The notes: generated by a model from the letters alone, not told the origin. A stretch of 64,000 nt of DNA from Clostridiales bacterium (GCA_016342415.1 JAEIOD010000001.1:62001-126000); one strand, 5' to 3'. Counted from the stretch's first letter, positions 17,604 to 28,573 are shown. Numbers and translations are program-made.

Positions 17604-18209
17604 CTAAATGACTTCTGTTGTAATTAAGTTGAAATAGTAATAATCAACTTCTAAATGTTGAGACAATAAATCTACCAATTGACTAAGCAGTGACTGAACC
17701 AATATTTCATCAACAACTTCGCTTTGAAGCGCCTCTCGAAGAGCGCCATTTACTGATTTTCGCTGTTCTCTAATTGCATTTACAGCAGCTTGTTTTTCTG
17801 CTTTTAAAACAATACGTTCAGCTTTAATAATTTCTCTTTCTTGTTTTTTTGACTCGATGAATGCTCTAACTTCATCTTGAGTCATCTGCCCAGCTTCTAC
17901 GGCTGCTCTAATGGACTCTCTTTCAGCTTGGAATTCTGCTTTTTTAGACTCTAACCAAGCTTTTGCCATCTCATGAAAAGATTGGTGCTTCTGCATCAAA
18001 TCAGTCAGTTCATTTAATTGACCAGGATTATACTGTGTAAACAGCTCTAATAATTTTGAAACTTGTTTTTCTCTAGAAGGTCTTTCTCTTACTCTTTCTT
18101 CTCTGTTTGTTCTTTCTAAATCTTGTGTCGATTCTTCTGCAAATACCATAACCGAGGTTGATAAAACCATAGTTAAAATAAGCATGAATGTTATCATTTT
18201 TTTAAACAT
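17604..18209 (-). CDS. Secreted charged alpha-helical protein, unknown function
   Basis: Protein of 201 residues. It begins with a clear signal peptide (MFKKMITFMLILTMVLSTSV, cleavage after VFA at about residue 24). The mature part is almost all Glu-, Lys-, Arg- and Gln-rich helix with heptad-like repeats, so coiled coil is likely. An Arg/Glu-rich start (RTNREERVRERPSREK) follows the cleavage site. I do not recognise a family. A good ribosome binding site and its own terminator support a real gene. It ends in hydrophobic segments such as VQSLLSQLVDLLSQHL, perhaps a partner-binding helix. Confidence 0.75.
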   Translation of the reverse strand: MFKKMITFMLILTMVLSTSVMVFAEESTQDLERTNREERVRERPSREKQVSKLLELFTQYNPGQLNELTDLMQKHQSFHEMAKAWLESKKAEFQAERESIRAAVEAGQMTQDEVRAFIESKKQEREIIKAERIVLKAEKQAAVNAIREQRKSVNGALREALQSEVVDEILVQSLLSQLVDLLSQHLEVDYYYFNLITTEVI

Positions 18210-18287
18210 ATAAAACTCCTTTCGTTTATAATTTCATTATAGAGTTAAAATATGTGAAAAGTGTGTGAGAACTATGAGACAAATATA

Positions 18288-21221
18288 TTATTCGTAGCAA
18301 ACTCTATTTTTCCCCGACTCCTTAGCCTTGTATAACATATCATCAGCCTGTTTGAGTACAGATTCCAATGTATCACTTTGACTTGGTATCAAAGCAACTA
18401 AACCAATACTTAAAGGCATGAAAATTTGAGTTTCATCAGATATTTCAAAGTTTTCAGCTCCTAATGAAATAATTTTATTTGCAATTGATAGCGCACCAGC
18501 AAGGTCCGTATCATATAATACAATTGAGAATTCATCTCCTCCATATCTGGAAATAAAATCTGTTTTCCTTGACAGTATACTTTGAATTTTCTGACACAAT
18601 TGAATCAATAAACGATCTCCCTCTAGATGTCCATATGTATCGTTTATATGCTTAAAATCATCTAAATCAACCATCAAAACGGCAATTGATGTCCTACTTC
18701 TTTGAGCCAACAATAGATTTTCTTCCAGCTCAACTTTAAAATAACGTCGATTATAAACACCGGTTAAAGGATCTTTGTTAGACAATTGTTCTAAAGTTGT
18801 ATTCATTTCCTCCAACCGATTATTCAAATCAGATAGTTCAGCATTTTTTTTCTTGATTAACTTCGATTGTCTCAATTTAAATATTGTATTTATCAGTACT
18901 AAAATAATAACAAAATAGATGCCATACATAGGTAGTGTTCTATACCAAGGTGTTAGAATTATTAATTCTAATTTTTCAACCGAAGACAATAAGTTTGAAG
19001 CTGATTGTACTTGTACTTTCAATACATACTCGCCTGGAGGGAGATTGGAATACGAAATACGTTTATTATTACCTAAATGTATCCACTCATTATCATGACC
19101 TTCTAATTTGTATGAAAATGATGTTTTTCTAGGTGCATCAAATTCTATAGCCACAACATCAATTGCTATATAGGATATATTTGCTCCAATTTCAATTGAT
19201 TTATCATTATAAATTTTTAAGGATGGTTTTAGTTCCTGATCAATGGAACTTATATTTGTAATATATACTCGAGGTGCTTTTGATTCTACTGGATTAAGAG
19301 TACTTGGTATTTCCGTTACACCATGAACACCACCAAAGAAAAGTTGACCCGTACTACTTTTAAGACGCCCTCTACTGAATTCCCATCCGCCAATACCATC
19401 ATCTGGTGTATAGTTCAATATCTCTTCCGTAGTTGTATTGATTAAAGAAATACCATCATTGGTAGAAACCCAAAAGTGATTATTCTCATCTTCAAGAATG
19501 CTTAAAACATCATTACTACTCAAACCATCTTGTTCTGTATAATTCACATATGCGAGAGTCCGATTATTAAGATGGGTTATTCCACCACCTGAACTGCCAA
19601 ACCAAAGATCTCCTACGGAATCCTCATAAATCATTTGAATCTTATGACTCGGTAAAAAATCGGAATCATCATTTTTATAGCTGCTTAAGACACCTGTATC
19701 AGCATTGATTAGGTTTAGCCCATTGTTGGTGCCAATCCATAGTTGTTCATTTTTATCCATATGAATATCATATATAATGTCATCACTCAGTTTTGAATTG
19801 CCTGAATCCTTATGGGTTAACAACTTAGTATTGCTGTTATATTGATAAATACCGTCACCATAAGTCCCTAGCCAAAGTACATCTTCATAGACTTCCAAAG
19901 CATATACAATTGTATCTTCGTCGACCAGATCCCATTTTGTAAATGTTTCAGCGTTAGAATCAAATAGAGTCAATCCTCTATTCGTTGCAATTATGATTTC
20001 CTCTTGAAAAACAATAATATCATTTACAGAGTTGTTGTGTAGACTATTTGATTCTTCTGTTGTCATGTATTTTGAGAACTCTTTCGTTTGTGTGTTGTAT
20101 ATATTTAAACCTTGATCATAGAGTCCAAAGTATAAGTTGCCATCAATTTCTTTAATTACATTAACTTTACCGTGACTTATCGAGTTGCCATCTTCTGGAT
20201 CATGTCTAAATGCAACAAAGTTCTTTTTCCTCGGATTCCAGATTGACACACCACCACCATTCGTACCAATCCACATAATATTGGAATCATCCTCTAATAA
20301 GGAATAGACGACAGGATGACTTATATCATTGATATTTTTAGTTCCAGAAAAGTTATTGATGCTACCATCAGGTTCAATCGTAAATAGACCTCCGCCCCAA
20401 GTGCCAACCCAAAGCACCCCATCTGAACTTTCAGTTAAGCAATAAACTCGATCATCATCAAAATGAATATCCTTAGTGATGTTTTCCTCTAAATCTAATA
20501 CAACAACACCACCATCCCAAAGTCCTAATGTTAAAATACCCTTCTTAAACTCCTTTACTGTCATAACATAGGGAGATGACAGTTCAACATCATATTTATG
20601 AAGCTTTTTTGCATCAAAATAATAGAGTCCATCATATGTTCCAATATATAATATCCCCTCTGAAGTTATTTCTAAATCTCTTACAGTATTTTCAGGAATA
20701 TCGTACTTAATCAGTTCATTTGTCTTTGGATTGAATAAATTAAGACCATTTAGCGTACCAAACCACATATTCCCATCAGCATTTTTTTCGATTGCTGTAA
20801 CAACTGTATCAGACAAGCCAATAGACTCTACCGTATAATTTGTAAATGATTCTGATTCAATTACAAAATGTGAAACACCTTGATAGGTACCTAGCCAAAT
20901 TTCATGTGCACTTTCATCATAATACATGGTTTGAATTAGATTATTTTCCAAACTCTTTTTATCAAAAGGATTATTCCTAAAGGTTATGACTTCATTACCA
21001 TCATAACGATTTAAACCACCTTGTGTCCCAAACCAAATAAAACCATATTTGTCTTGAAATATGGATGAAATCGACATATTTGAAATTCCTGATTCCCTAT
21101 CTAACCATTCAAAAGTCCTTTCTATATCTAATTCAGTTTCTAAATAATCAAAATCAGCATATACAGGTACGGTTAACATGAGAATCATCGTTAAATAAAT
21201 AATTGTATTCTTTATAAGCAT
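18288..21221 (-). CDS. Two-component-propeller sensor with GGDEF diguanylate cyclase domain
   Basis: Membrane c-di-GMP synthase of 977 residues. After a signal peptide (to about residue 22) come some 12-14 beta-propeller repeats of the Reg_prop type, each with a D...(L/I)W(F/I)GT core, to about residue 670. A Y_Y_Y domain follows (about 690-760, FSYKLEGHDNEWIHLG...LPPGEYVLKVQV), then one TM helix at about 768-790, a coiled coil, and the GGDEF domain. The catalytic motif RYGGDEFS is intact and the I-site RKTD lies 5 residues before it, so feedback inhibition by c-di-GMP is expected. The propeller faces outside and probably senses a polymer or other external ligand. The gene stands alone. Confidence 0.93.
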   Translation of the reverse strand: MLIKNTIIYLTMILMLTVPVYADFDYLETELDIERTFEWLDRESGISNMSISSIFQDKYGFIWFGTQGGLNRYDGNEVITFRNNPFDKKSLENNLIQTMYYDESAHEIWLGTYQGVSHFVIESESFTNYTVESIGLSDTVVTAIEKNADGNMWFGTLNGLNLFNPKTNELIKYDIPENTVRDLEITSEGILYIGTYDGLYYFDAKKLHKYDVELSSPYVMTVKEFKKGILTLGLWDGGVVVLDLEENITKDIHFDDDRVYCLTESSDGVLWVGTWGGGLFTIEPDGSINNFSGTKNINDISHPVVYSLLEDDSNIMWIGTNGGGVSIWNPRKKNFVAFRHDPEDGNSISHGKVNVIKEIDGNLYFGLYDQGLNIYNTQTKEFSKYMTTEESNSLHNNSVNDIIVFQEEIIIATNRGLTLFDSNAETFTKWDLVDEDTIVYALEVYEDVLWLGTYGDGIYQYNSNTKLLTHKDSGNSKLSDDIIYDIHMDKNEQLWIGTNNGLNLINADTGVLSSYKNDDSDFLPSHKIQMIYEDSVGDLWFGSSGGGITHLNNRTLAYVNYTEQDGLSSNDVLSILEDENNHFWVSTNDGISLINTTTEEILNYTPDDGIGGWEFSRGRLKSSTGQLFFGGVHGVTEIPSTLNPVESKAPRVYITNISSIDQELKPSLKIYNDKSIEIGANISYIAIDVVAIEFDAPRKTSFSYKLEGHDNEWIHLGNNKRISYSNLPPGEYVLKVQVQSASNLLSSVEKLELIILTPWYRTLPMYGIYFVIILVLINTIFKLRQSKLIKKKNAELSDLNNRLEEMNTTLEQLSNKDPLTGVYNRRYFKVELEENLLLAQRSRTSIAVLMVDLDDFKHINDTYGHLEGDRLLIQLCQKIQSILSRKTDFISRYGGDEFSIVLYDTDLAGALSIANKIISLGAENFEISDETQIFMPLSIGLVALIPSQSDTLESVLKQADDMLYKAKESGKNRVCYE

Positions 21222-21271
21222 ATATCACCTCTTTTAACTTATACCCAAAAAAAATGAAAGCAAAGATTCTT

Positions 21272-21634
21272 TTATCGAATTTTTGCTCCAAAAGGTAAAA
21301 ATGCCAATTTTGCAAGCTTTACATGTTGTACTGCAAACGGAATTCCGATTATAGTTATTGTACAAAAAACAGCTCCAATTAGATGTGCTATAGCAAGCTC
21401 CCATCCAATCAGCAGAATCCAAATGATATTAAAAAGGAAACCGCCGAATCCGAATTGACCAACTACTATTTCAGTACCAAATGGCCATAAGACCAACCTG
21501 GCGGTTTTAATACACTGCAAACCAAAAGGTATAAATACAACTGTACAACACAGTATAATTCCAATAGTTAACCACAGAACAGCTGTTACCAGACCACCAA
21601 ATACCCACCAAATAATGTTACCAATAATATTCAT
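21272..21634 (-). CDS. YccF-domain inner membrane protein
   Basis: Small membrane protein of 120 residues with two copies of the YccF repeat (about residues 8-58 and 65-118): the motifs CTVVFIPFGLQCIKTARLVLWPFG and TIIGIPFAVQHVKLAKLAFLPFG repeat the same pattern. A frame extension to 21652 exists, but GGGAGG lies 5-6 nt before the ATG at 21634, so I use that. The function of YccF proteins is unknown. It is monocistronic. Confidence 0.88.
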   Translation of the reverse strand: MNIIGNIIWWVFGGLVTAVLWLTIGIILCCTVVFIPFGLQCIKTARLVLWPFGTEIVVGQFGFGGFLFNIIWILLIGWELAIAHLIGAVFCTITIIGIPFAVQHVKLAKLAFLPFGAKIR

Positions 21635-21883
21635 AATACCTCCCCTATTCAATTCATGATAGCAAAACCAGATTAAAAATAGCTTAGAATAATATTAAAA
21701 GATCAACTAATACACTTGTGCAAACTCTTGGGTTGACCTTGGCTAGATGGTGTAATCTGTGGTTATACAAAATAGAGATATTAATAAAACTTGATAATTA
21801 TTCTAAAAGATGGTAAAGTTTTCATAAGCACTTAATATATTGGAAGCAATTCCAAACCACTTCAAATTAAGTGCCCAAAAAAA

Positions 21884-21901
21884 ACACTGCTTATGCAGTG
21901 T
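21884..21901 (-). terminator. Terminator of the dCache chemoreceptor gene
   Basis: Stem ACACTGC / GCAGTGT with a 4-nt loop, followed on the minus strand by eight T. It lies 9 bp past the stop codon. The rest of the gap between this gene and the YccF gene (21653-21880) shows no further feature I can name. Confidence 0.85.
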
Positions 21902-21909
21902 CATTTTTT

Positions 21910-24000
21910 TTACTTAGTTTTGAATCTTAAAATGAGTTTATATAGATTTTCAACAGATTCTCTAAGATGTTCCGTTTGACTCGTAATCTCTTCCATAGAA
22001 GCCAGTTGCTCTTCGGTGGATGCAGAAACTTGTTGAGAAGCTGCAGATGTTTCTTCAGTTATAGATGAAACGTTGTTCATGACATCAAGAAGCGCTTCTG
22101 AATCTATTTCAATCTGAGAATTTTCCGCTTTTATTTGTCCTATACTTCCTAATAAAGTATCTAATCTTTCAAAAATCCTGTTAAATGTTTCTTCAGTTGC
22201 TTTTACAGCTTCAAATTCTTCTGAATCAATTTTTCTACTAACTTCAACTGTACGAACAGCTTCACTTGATTGATTCAACATATTATCAATTAAGTCTTTG
22301 ATATCACTACTTGCATTTGAAGACTGTTCAGCTAATTTTCTGATTTCATCAGCAACGACTGCAAATCCCCTACCCGCTTCACCCGCTCTAGCTGATTCAA
22401 TTGAAGCATTTAACGCCAGTAAGTTTGTTTGCTCAGCGATAGAAGAAATAGTACTTGTGATTTCGCTAATCTTTCTTGATTGATCATCAACACTTGAAAT
22501 AATAACCGATAATTGTTCTGATGATTTTTCTTTTTCCTCAGCTTTATCAATTAAGTTCTTCATAGTATCCAGACCTATTTCACTATCTTTTTTCACTTCA
22601 TCTGACAACTTACCCATTTCATTCGATAGACTGTTTACATGAGCAATTTTTTCTCCAACAGAAGCTGTTTTTTCTGATCCGTCCTGTACTTCTTCAGCTT
22701 GAGTATTAGTTCCTCTTGCCACATCTTGAATGGATTGAGCAATCTCCTCAGTTGCTATTGTTGTTTCTCCGATAGCTTTGGTTAGATTATCGGCATCACT
22801 TTTAACATCTGCAGAAGTCACATTGATTTCATTAACAATTTCATTTAATGTATCAATTGTCCGATTGAGGTTCATTCCCATTTGACCAATTTCATCACTT
22901 CTATCCATTTCTACTTTCTCAGTTAAGTCACCATCAGCAACTCTAGAAAGCGTTTGATTCACACGGTTCAAATCTTTTGTAATTCTTACAGCGATGAACA
23001 CTGCAACGACCACACCAGTTACAACTGATATTATAAGAACGATTACTGTGGCAATTATGAGTGGCGTGATATCTTTAGATAACTCATCCGCTTCAAACGT
23101 CACTGCAATTTTCCAACCTGTAGTTGGTTCTGTAGTAAAGAACAAACTTTTTTTAACATCGTTGTATTCATAATCTACTGTACCACTTTGAGTATTTTTC
23201 ATCGGTGCCCAGAATGGCAGTTCTTCAATATTGGCTCCTAATTGTTTTGGATCTGGATGTGAAACAACATTTCCCACTGAATCAGTGATAAATAAGGTCC
23301 CAGTATTTCCAATTGTAAAGTCTTTATATGTTTCAGCTATTGTTGATAGGGCAATATCAGCACCAATTACTGCCAATACACCACCCTCATCATCTTTAAT
23401 TTTCTTAGCGACTGTAATAACAGGTAATTTTGTAAATGCATCAATGTAAGTATCTGTCCAAACAACGTCATCTGAAGTCAGTGCTAAAGCATACCAATCT
23501 CTTACATGGTGGTCATAATCCTCAGCGTAAAAATGAGGATACGCATAGAATCCTTTTTCCGCACTTGCAGTCGCTTCAGGGGCAATTGGATTACCATCTT
23601 CAGTTTTTTGATTGCCATAGAATTCTTCAACTAAATCAGTCAAGTTTTTATTTTTAAAGAGGTTTGAATCTTCATAACCTATATAAATATAATCTGCAGA
23701 ATCATAAGTATCTATAAAACTCTCAAAAGTTTTAAACATCCATGGAATACTATCGTTGTAATATGGCGTCGAATTCACATTCGAGTCAATACTCATAAAA
23801 TCAAGGGCTTCTGAGTATATTTCCAAATAATTGGTTATTGTGTCAGTCGTTTGCAACGCAATTTCTTCGGATGTAGATGATCTCATATCACCTAATTTAC
23901 TTGATGATATCAAAGTTAAACTCACACCAACTCCCAGTGCAACTATCAATATCATGATACCAAAGTACATAGCAAGTTTTACTTTAAAACTTTTTTTCAT
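21910..24000 (-). CDS. Methyl-accepting chemotaxis protein with dCache sensor domain
   Basis: Chemoreceptor of 696 residues. TM1 is at about residues 8-30. A double-Cache ligand domain follows to about 295 ([36 protein letters not shown], then [15 protein letters not shown]), which is the typical amino-acid or small-molecule binding fold. TM2 at about 298-325, HAMP to about 380 and the MA signalling region with the tip motif [21 protein letters not shown] complete it. The gene is divergent from the NTPase gene and stands alone. The exact ligand cannot be read with confidence. Confidence 0.93.
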   Translation of the reverse strand: MKKSFKVKLAMYFGIMILIVALGVGVSLTLISSSKLGDMRSSTSEEIALQTTDTITNYLEIYSEALDFMSIDSNVNSTPYYNDSIPWMFKTFESFIDTYDSADYIYIGYEDSNLFKNKNLTDLVEEFYGNQKTEDGNPIAPEATASAEKGFYAYPHFYAEDYDHHVRDWYALALTSDDVVWTDTYIDAFTKLPVITVAKKIKDDEGGVLAVIGADIALSTIAETYKDFTIGNTGTLFITDSVGNVVSHPDPKQLGANIEELPFWAPMKNTQSGTVDYEYNDVKKSLFFTTEPTTGWKIAVTFEADELSKDITPLIIATVIVLIISVVTGVVVAVFIAVRITKDLNRVNQTLSRVADGDLTEKVEMDRSDEIGQMGMNLNRTIDTLNEIVNEINVTSADVKSDADNLTKAIGETTIATEEIAQSIQDVARGTNTQAEEVQDGSEKTASVGEKIAHVNSLSNEMGKLSDEVKKDSEIGLDTMKNLIDKAEEKEKSSEQLSVIISSVDDQSRKISEITSTISSIAEQTNLLALNASIESARAGEAGRGFAVVADEIRKLAEQSSNASSDIKDLIDNMLNQSSEAVRTVEVSRKIDSEEFEAVKATEETFNRIFERLDTLLGSIGQIKAENSQIEIDSEALLDVMNNVSSITEETSAASQQVSASTEEQLASMEEITSQTEHLRESVENLYKLILRFKTK

Positions 24001-24187
24001 ATTATCCCCCTTTTAATCTAACAGCTTTTTATTAATGGATATAAACATCACATTCGATTATATATATACCTTGTATGATATAATTTAAACAAAATATGAC
24101 CAATTTAGTATTAATAATATTTGCTAATTTTCTTCTTATAAATCATAATTAATCAAGTTGTAAAAGTAAGACAATGGGAGGATCAAT

Positions 24188-24691
24188 ATGAATTTATTCT
24201 TAACAGGACCAATGCAAATTGGTAAAACAACTCTTTTGAACTTAACAATTCAAAGACTCAATGTTAAAACACATGGCTTTTATACAAAACCTTATTATAA
24301 CAACAAAACTGTTCTGGGGTATAAGATGTTTGATTGCAGCTCATCAATTGAACCATTCATAATTGGCCTAAAAGACACCCCAACTACCTGTCGGCCATTG
24401 ATTGAAAACTTTGAAACTTTTGGTGTATCGCTACTACATACCGCTTTAGCATCTGACGATGTAATCATTTTAGACGAGTTGGGAATACTTGAATCAAAAG
24501 CATATAAATTTCAAGAAGCAATTCTAAAGTGTTTAGACTCTGATAATTTAGTGATTGGTGTTATTAAAAATAAGCAAAGTACTTTCTTAAATAAGATTAA
24601 AAATCGAAAGGATGTTATAACAATAGAAGTTACTCGAGAAAATAGAAATGAGTTACTAGATAAGATTATGATCTTACTAAATGAGAAGTAA
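24188..24691 (+). CDS. THEP1-type nucleoside-triphosphatase
   Basis: Protein of 167 residues related to the NTPase family PF03266. Walker A is GPMQIGKTT at residues 7-15 and Walker B is DDVIILDELGILES near residue 95. These proteins hydrolyse nucleoside triphosphates in vitro; their cellular role is unclear. AATGGGAGG precedes the ATG. The gene is followed by a terminator and converges on the AGCS symporter gene. Confidence 0.82.
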   Translation: MNLFLTGPMQIGKTTLLNLTIQRLNVKTHGFYTKPYYNNKTVLGYKMFDCSSSIEPFIIGLKDTPTTCRPLIENFETFGVSLLHTALASDDVIILDELGILESKAYKFQEAILKCLDSDNLVIGVIKNKQSTFLNKIKNRKDVITIEVTRENRNELLDKIMILLNEK

Positions 24692-24696
24692 AAAAA

Positions 24697-24720
24697 TAGT
24701 ATCTCAAATGAGATACTATA
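24697..24720. terminator. Bidirectional terminator
   Basis: Perfect 11-bp stem ATAGTATCTCA / TGAGATACTAT with a 2-nt loop between the convergent NTPase and AGCS genes. Confidence 0.75.
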
Positions 24721-24725
24721 ATTAT

Positions 24726-26189
24726 TTATACGATTTCTTTCTCACTAGCTTTTAAAGTGTCTTCATAGAACACTTTGAAGTTCGGATCAATTTTACCGAT
24801 ACCCATATATCTAGCTTTATAGTCTTTAAGAAGTGCAAAGAATTTACCGCTAAGTAATAGTAAGACCAGAAGATTTGCAAATATAGGTAATGCTGTAGAC
24901 ATATCTGCAAATAACCAAACACTCGTACCTGGTAATCCATTTGACACAGCAAAGATAACCAATAAGAGACCTGGAATCGGATAACTCCACTTGTAAATTG
25001 TGAGTATCATCTTCTCTGCTTTTTTACCCTCTCCTAATAGATATCTAACCAATACCTCAATTTGAGCATAAATACCAGATGATGTTGTAACACCAAATAA
25101 CAATATGCCAATAGTCAATATAAATCTACCTAAACCACCAACACCACTTTCGAAAGCACTAAGTGTAAGTGCTGCACCAGAAAGTCCTGATGACCATTGA
25201 CCTGTGATTAAAATAACCAATGAAGTAATTGTACAGATTACAATTGTATCTATAAATACTTCAAAAATACCTAGGATCCCCTGACTTACAGGATGATTTG
25301 TTTTAGCTGAGGCATGAATCATAGGAGATGATCCCCAACCAGCCTCATTGGAAAATACAGCTCTTGACATACCAATTTTAATAACTTGCGTAAACGCTGC
25401 ACCAACAAAACCACCGACTGCAGCAGAACCTGTAAATGCACTTCTAAATATCATACCAAATACACCTGGTAAAAGATCAACATTTTTTCCGATGATGAAT
25501 ACACCACCTATTATGTAGAACAAACACATAAACGGTACTATGTAAGATGCAATTTTACCTAGTGATTTCAAACCACCTGCAATCATTAAATAAAGGAGTA
25601 TCGTATAAACAACACTAACTGCTATCATATTAACGTTGAATGTTGAAGATACAGCTTCTGAAACGGTATAGTTTTGCATCGTTATAACAAAACCAACTCC
25701 AAAACCGAAAGTAAAAATGAATGCCAGGACTTTGGCTAGCGGTTTAAGTTTTTTCTCTTCTCCTAAACCTTTTTTCATATAGTAAGTCGGTCCACCATAT
25801 GTTGCTCCATCTTTATCCGTACTTCTATAATGTACAGCTAAAGATATCTCGGCCATCTTTATCACCTGTCCTAAAATACCTGCAACCCATAACCAGAAAA
25901 CCGCTCCAGGTCCACCAACTGCAATTGCAGTTGCGACGCCTCCAATATTACCAACGCCAACAGTTGCCCCAATTGCCACACTAAGTGCTTGAATCGGTGA
26001 AATCGTACCAGGTTCTTTTTCATCATTTTTAGCAAAAAACTTGCTAAAGGCTACTTTGAATGCATGTTTTGCAAATCTAAATTGGAAAAATCCACTGAAG
26101 AAAGTAAAATAAAGTCCGACAAATAAGCTTAAGATGATCAGTGGCATCCCCCATAAATACTCCCATACAATTTTTTCAATAAGTGCCAT
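24726..26189 (-). CDS. Sodium:alanine/glycine symporter (AGCS family)
   Basis: Membrane symporter of 487 residues with about ten or eleven helices. The signature GGLKSLGKIASYIVPFMC, the early PGTISPIQALSVAIGATVGVGN and SNEAGWGSSPMIHASAKT are diagnostic of the AGCS (AlsT) family that imports alanine or glycine with sodium. GGGAGGG lies 5 nt before the ATG at 26189, so I start there rather than at 26204. Last gene of the arginine-derivative operon, 56 bp after the DDAH-like gene. Confidence 0.93.
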   Translation of the reverse strand: MALIEKIVWEYLWGMPLIILSLFVGLYFTFFSGFFQFRFAKHAFKVAFSKFFAKNDEKEPGTISPIQALSVAIGATVGVGNIGGVATAIAVGGPGAVFWLWVAGILGQVIKMAEISLAVHYRSTDKDGATYGGPTYYMKKGLGEEKKLKPLAKVLAFIFTFGFGVGFVITMQNYTVSEAVSSTFNVNMIAVSVVYTILLYLMIAGGLKSLGKIASYIVPFMCLFYIIGGVFIIGKNVDLLPGVFGMIFRSAFTGSAAVGGFVGAAFTQVIKIGMSRAVFSNEAGWGSSPMIHASAKTNHPVSQGILGIFEVFIDTIVICTITSLVILITGQWSSGLSGAALTLSAFESGVGGLGRFILTIGILLFGVTTSSGIYAQIEVLVRYLLGEGKKAEKMILTIYKWSYPIPGLLLVIFAVSNGLPGTSVWLFADMSTALPIFANLLVLLLLSGKFFALLKDYKARYMGIGKIDPNFKVFYEDTLKASEKEIV

Positions 26190-26245
26190 AAACGTCCCTC
26201 CCATAATAGTAAGTAATAATCCTGTTTATGTCAGTCTAATAATGT

Positions 26246-27010
26246 TTAAAATCTTAAAGATAGACAGCTGAGTCCACCATCCACTTTTTTGTACTCTGAT
26301 GTATCTACATTTATAACTTTTAATCCTGCTGCTTCAATGGCTTCTTGTGTTTTCGGATAACCTGTTGGTACCAAAACATAGTCATTTACTCGAATACAAT
26401 TAGCCGCATAAGATTCATCTTCAGGAATAACAATCTTTTTATAATCTGAAAATGCAGGATGTTCAATAAATTCACCTGCAACCAACAACACATTGTCTTC
26501 CAAATACGCCAAACCGGTTTTCAGATGTAACATTTCCTTCATTTCAATAACAGAACCCTGCATATCATATTTCATCAAAGCATCTATTAACTGCTGAGCC
26601 CCTTCTTGATTGGTTCTATCTGATAATCCAATATAGTAATGATCGCCTACCATCATCACATCGCCACCTTCTAATGTACCAGGCGCTTTAATGTATTCCA
26701 GGTTCTCATAATATCCCTTCAATACTTCTATCATTTCCTTTTCTTCACCTTTTCTTGTTGCTGCACCAGGACTGGTTACCATGGCAAAACTTCTTGTACA
26801 TACAGCAACATCTTCAACAAAACATGAATCTGGATATTCTTCAGCTCCGTTTAAAACTTGAACTTCAACGCCACAAGTCTTCAAAGCTTCAATGTATGAA
26901 TCGTGTTGTAAAAGTGCATTCTCATAAATCGGTTGTCCATATTGTGGGTTTGATGTAATTCCGTTGCTAAGTGATTTTGATGGTTTTCTTACAATAACAT
27001 TTTTGAACAT
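26246..27010 (-). CDS. Dimethylarginine dimethylaminohydrolase-like enzyme
   Basis: Protein of 254 residues of the amidinotransferase/guanidino-modifying fold. Family landmarks: PDSCFVEDVAV (Asp, Glu), LEGGDVMMVG, a catalytic His in EMLHLKTGLAYLED and nucleophile Cys249 in GGLSCLSLRF. This is the DDAH pattern; DDAH turns N-omega-methylated arginines into citrulline and an amine. Simple arginine deiminase is less likely because the protein is far shorter. It lies 9 bp after the RocB-like peptidase gene and precedes the amino-acid symporter. Confidence 0.85.
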   Translation of the reverse strand: MFKNVIVRKPSKSLSNGITSNPQYGQPIYENALLQHDSYIEALKTCGVEVQVLNGAEEYPDSCFVEDVAVCTRSFAMVTSPGAATRKGEEKEMIEVLKGYYENLEYIKAPGTLEGGDVMMVGDHYYIGLSDRTNQEGAQQLIDALMKYDMQGSVIEMKEMLHLKTGLAYLEDNVLLVAGEFIEHPAFSDYKKIVIPEDESYAANCIRVNDYVLVPTGYPKTQEAIEAAGLKVINVDTSEYKKVDGGLSCLSLRF

Positions 27011-27019
27011 AATGTCCTC

Positions 27020-28573
27020 CTAATAATTTAAAATTGTATGATTTATTATTTGTGGTGTTCTAATGAATAGATCTTCTTTTAAAACACGTTCACTTGGTTT
27101 ATGAAAGTCTTTGCCAAAAGGGCCAATATTTATACATGGCATTTCCACTTTTGCAATAGTCTCAAATGGAATACTATAAATTTCTTGCCAGCCTAAAATA
27201 TTTATCATCTCATTTTCTATTTCTTCAATCGGTAATTGAGAGTAACTTAAATCTGAAATCCCTGTAAAGTACATTCTATTGTCATATATTTGGTCATACT
27301 CAGCTTGTGTAAACTCATTCACTAGGTTTATGAGTTTATCTTGATTCCTATTGGTTACCGCTGGATAATAAGGAGGTAAAATACCTATAATAACCATAGG
27401 TTCACCATCATTTGTAGCTTTTAATGCTCTTTCAACATCATCAGGATAGTTTATCAACTCACTACGAGATATACTATTTGAAGATAAGAACTCCTCTAGA
27501 GTATGGACATAGTCACCTTGACTAAAATCAATCCAGTTTCTTGATGTTTTTTTTGAAAACTTTCTCCTTTTTATATTAATATGTTCAATGTAGTCATCAA
27601 CAGCTTCTTTGCAAATACTTTTTAGTCTGGATAGTATTTGTAAAGGTGTATCTGTAAAACTCAAAACATTTAGCAAACCATAACTCATACTTGGAAATGA
27701 AATATCATAACTGCTCTTGTTGTCTCGCATTAGAACCCAAGTAGGAGGAATACTCATTTCTGAATCGGTCTCATTGACAAAATCATCGCTCAAATCAACT
27801 CTTGAAACAATATACGAAAGTAAACCATTTGGATTTATGCCTTCAAGTGCTTTGCCTGCATGTGCTAGAACGCCTTTTACATGAACAAATATATTAAGCT
27901 TGCCAATGGATCCTTGACTGATGATACCATGAGTTTCATTCAGCCTCTGATGCGGTTCAGAATTGATCATCAATTTGTAATCAAGGCCATGCACTTCTTT
28001 TAATTCCTGTAACAACTCGATGGCAGTTCTCATGCCCAACGATTGATTTTCCTCATCTGGAACAGCTAACAATAGAATACTCGGTTTTATCCTTGTGGTA
28101 CTATAATGCTCTAGTAATGCCAGTTGTATCGCGCCACCGCCTTTCATATCAGCAACCCCTCTTCCCCATAAATACTCACCGCTATGGAGATCTTTTCTTG
28201 CATTGATATCAATAAATGAATCATCATTCAAATAAGCTTTCTCTAATGATTTAGGATCCAAGGCAATAGATTTAAAAGTACTGTAGTTGTCTACATTAAC
28301 GATATCGCTGTGATGTAAAAGAACAAAGGTTTCATTTGAACCTTTATAAAAAGCATAATTCACATGTCGATTCAAGGGATCATTCAATATGTCATATTGA
28401 CCATATTGCGACTTATGTTTCTTAAAGTAAGACATATTGCCAACCGTTTTGTTAAAAAAAGTATCTACATCGGTTTCACCTATGGTGTCCGTAAAACTTT
28501 CAACTTTTAAATAAGACATCAGTATTTCTTCGATTTTATCATCTAATCTCGGTAAACTGGACATGTCAGACAT
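27020..28573 (-). CDS. RocB-like M20 family peptidase
   Basis: Metallopeptidase-fold protein of 517 residues, the length of the RocB arginine-utilisation protein. M20 landmarks: LLHHSDIVNVDNY (His), GRGVADMKGGGAIQLALLEH (Asp) and VPDEENQSLGMRTAI (Glu pair). The frame extends upstream to 28633, but AGGAGG lies 6 nt before the ATG at 28573, so I start there; it then overlaps the upstream amidinotransferase gene by 31 bp. Probably an aminoacyl or carboxypeptidase step that releases or trims an arginine derivative. RocB's exact reaction is not established. Confidence 0.85.
   Translation of the reverse strand: MSDMSSLPRLDDKIEEILMSYLKVESFTDTIGETDVDTFFNKTVGNMSYFKKHKSQYGQYDILNDPLNRHVNYAFYKGSNETFVLLHHSDIVNVDNYSTFKSIALDPKSLEKAYLNDDSFIDINARKDLHSGEYLWGRGVADMKGGGAIQLALLEHYSTTRIKPSILLLAVPDEENQSLGMRTAIELLQELKEVHGLDYKLMINSEPHQRLNETHGIISQGSIGKLNIFVHVKGVLAHAGKALEGINPNGLLSYIVSRVDLSDDFVNETDSEMSIPPTWVLMRDNKSSYDISFPSMSYGLLNVLSFTDTPLQILSRLKSICKEAVDDYIEHINIKRRKFSKKTSRNWIDFSQGDYVHTLEEFLSSNSISRSELINYPDDVERALKATNDGEPMVIIGILPPYYPAVTNRNQDKLINLVNEFTQAEYDQIYDNRMYFTGISDLSYSQLPIEEIENEMINILGWQEIYSIPFETIAKVEMPCINIGPFGKDFHKPSERVLKEDLFIRTPQIINHTILNY

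Noticed and set aside
21635..21880. Possible riboswitch or small RNA between YccF and the dCache chemoreceptor
   Set aside because: No known riboswitch core or strong structure other than the chemoreceptor terminator could be recognised by eye.
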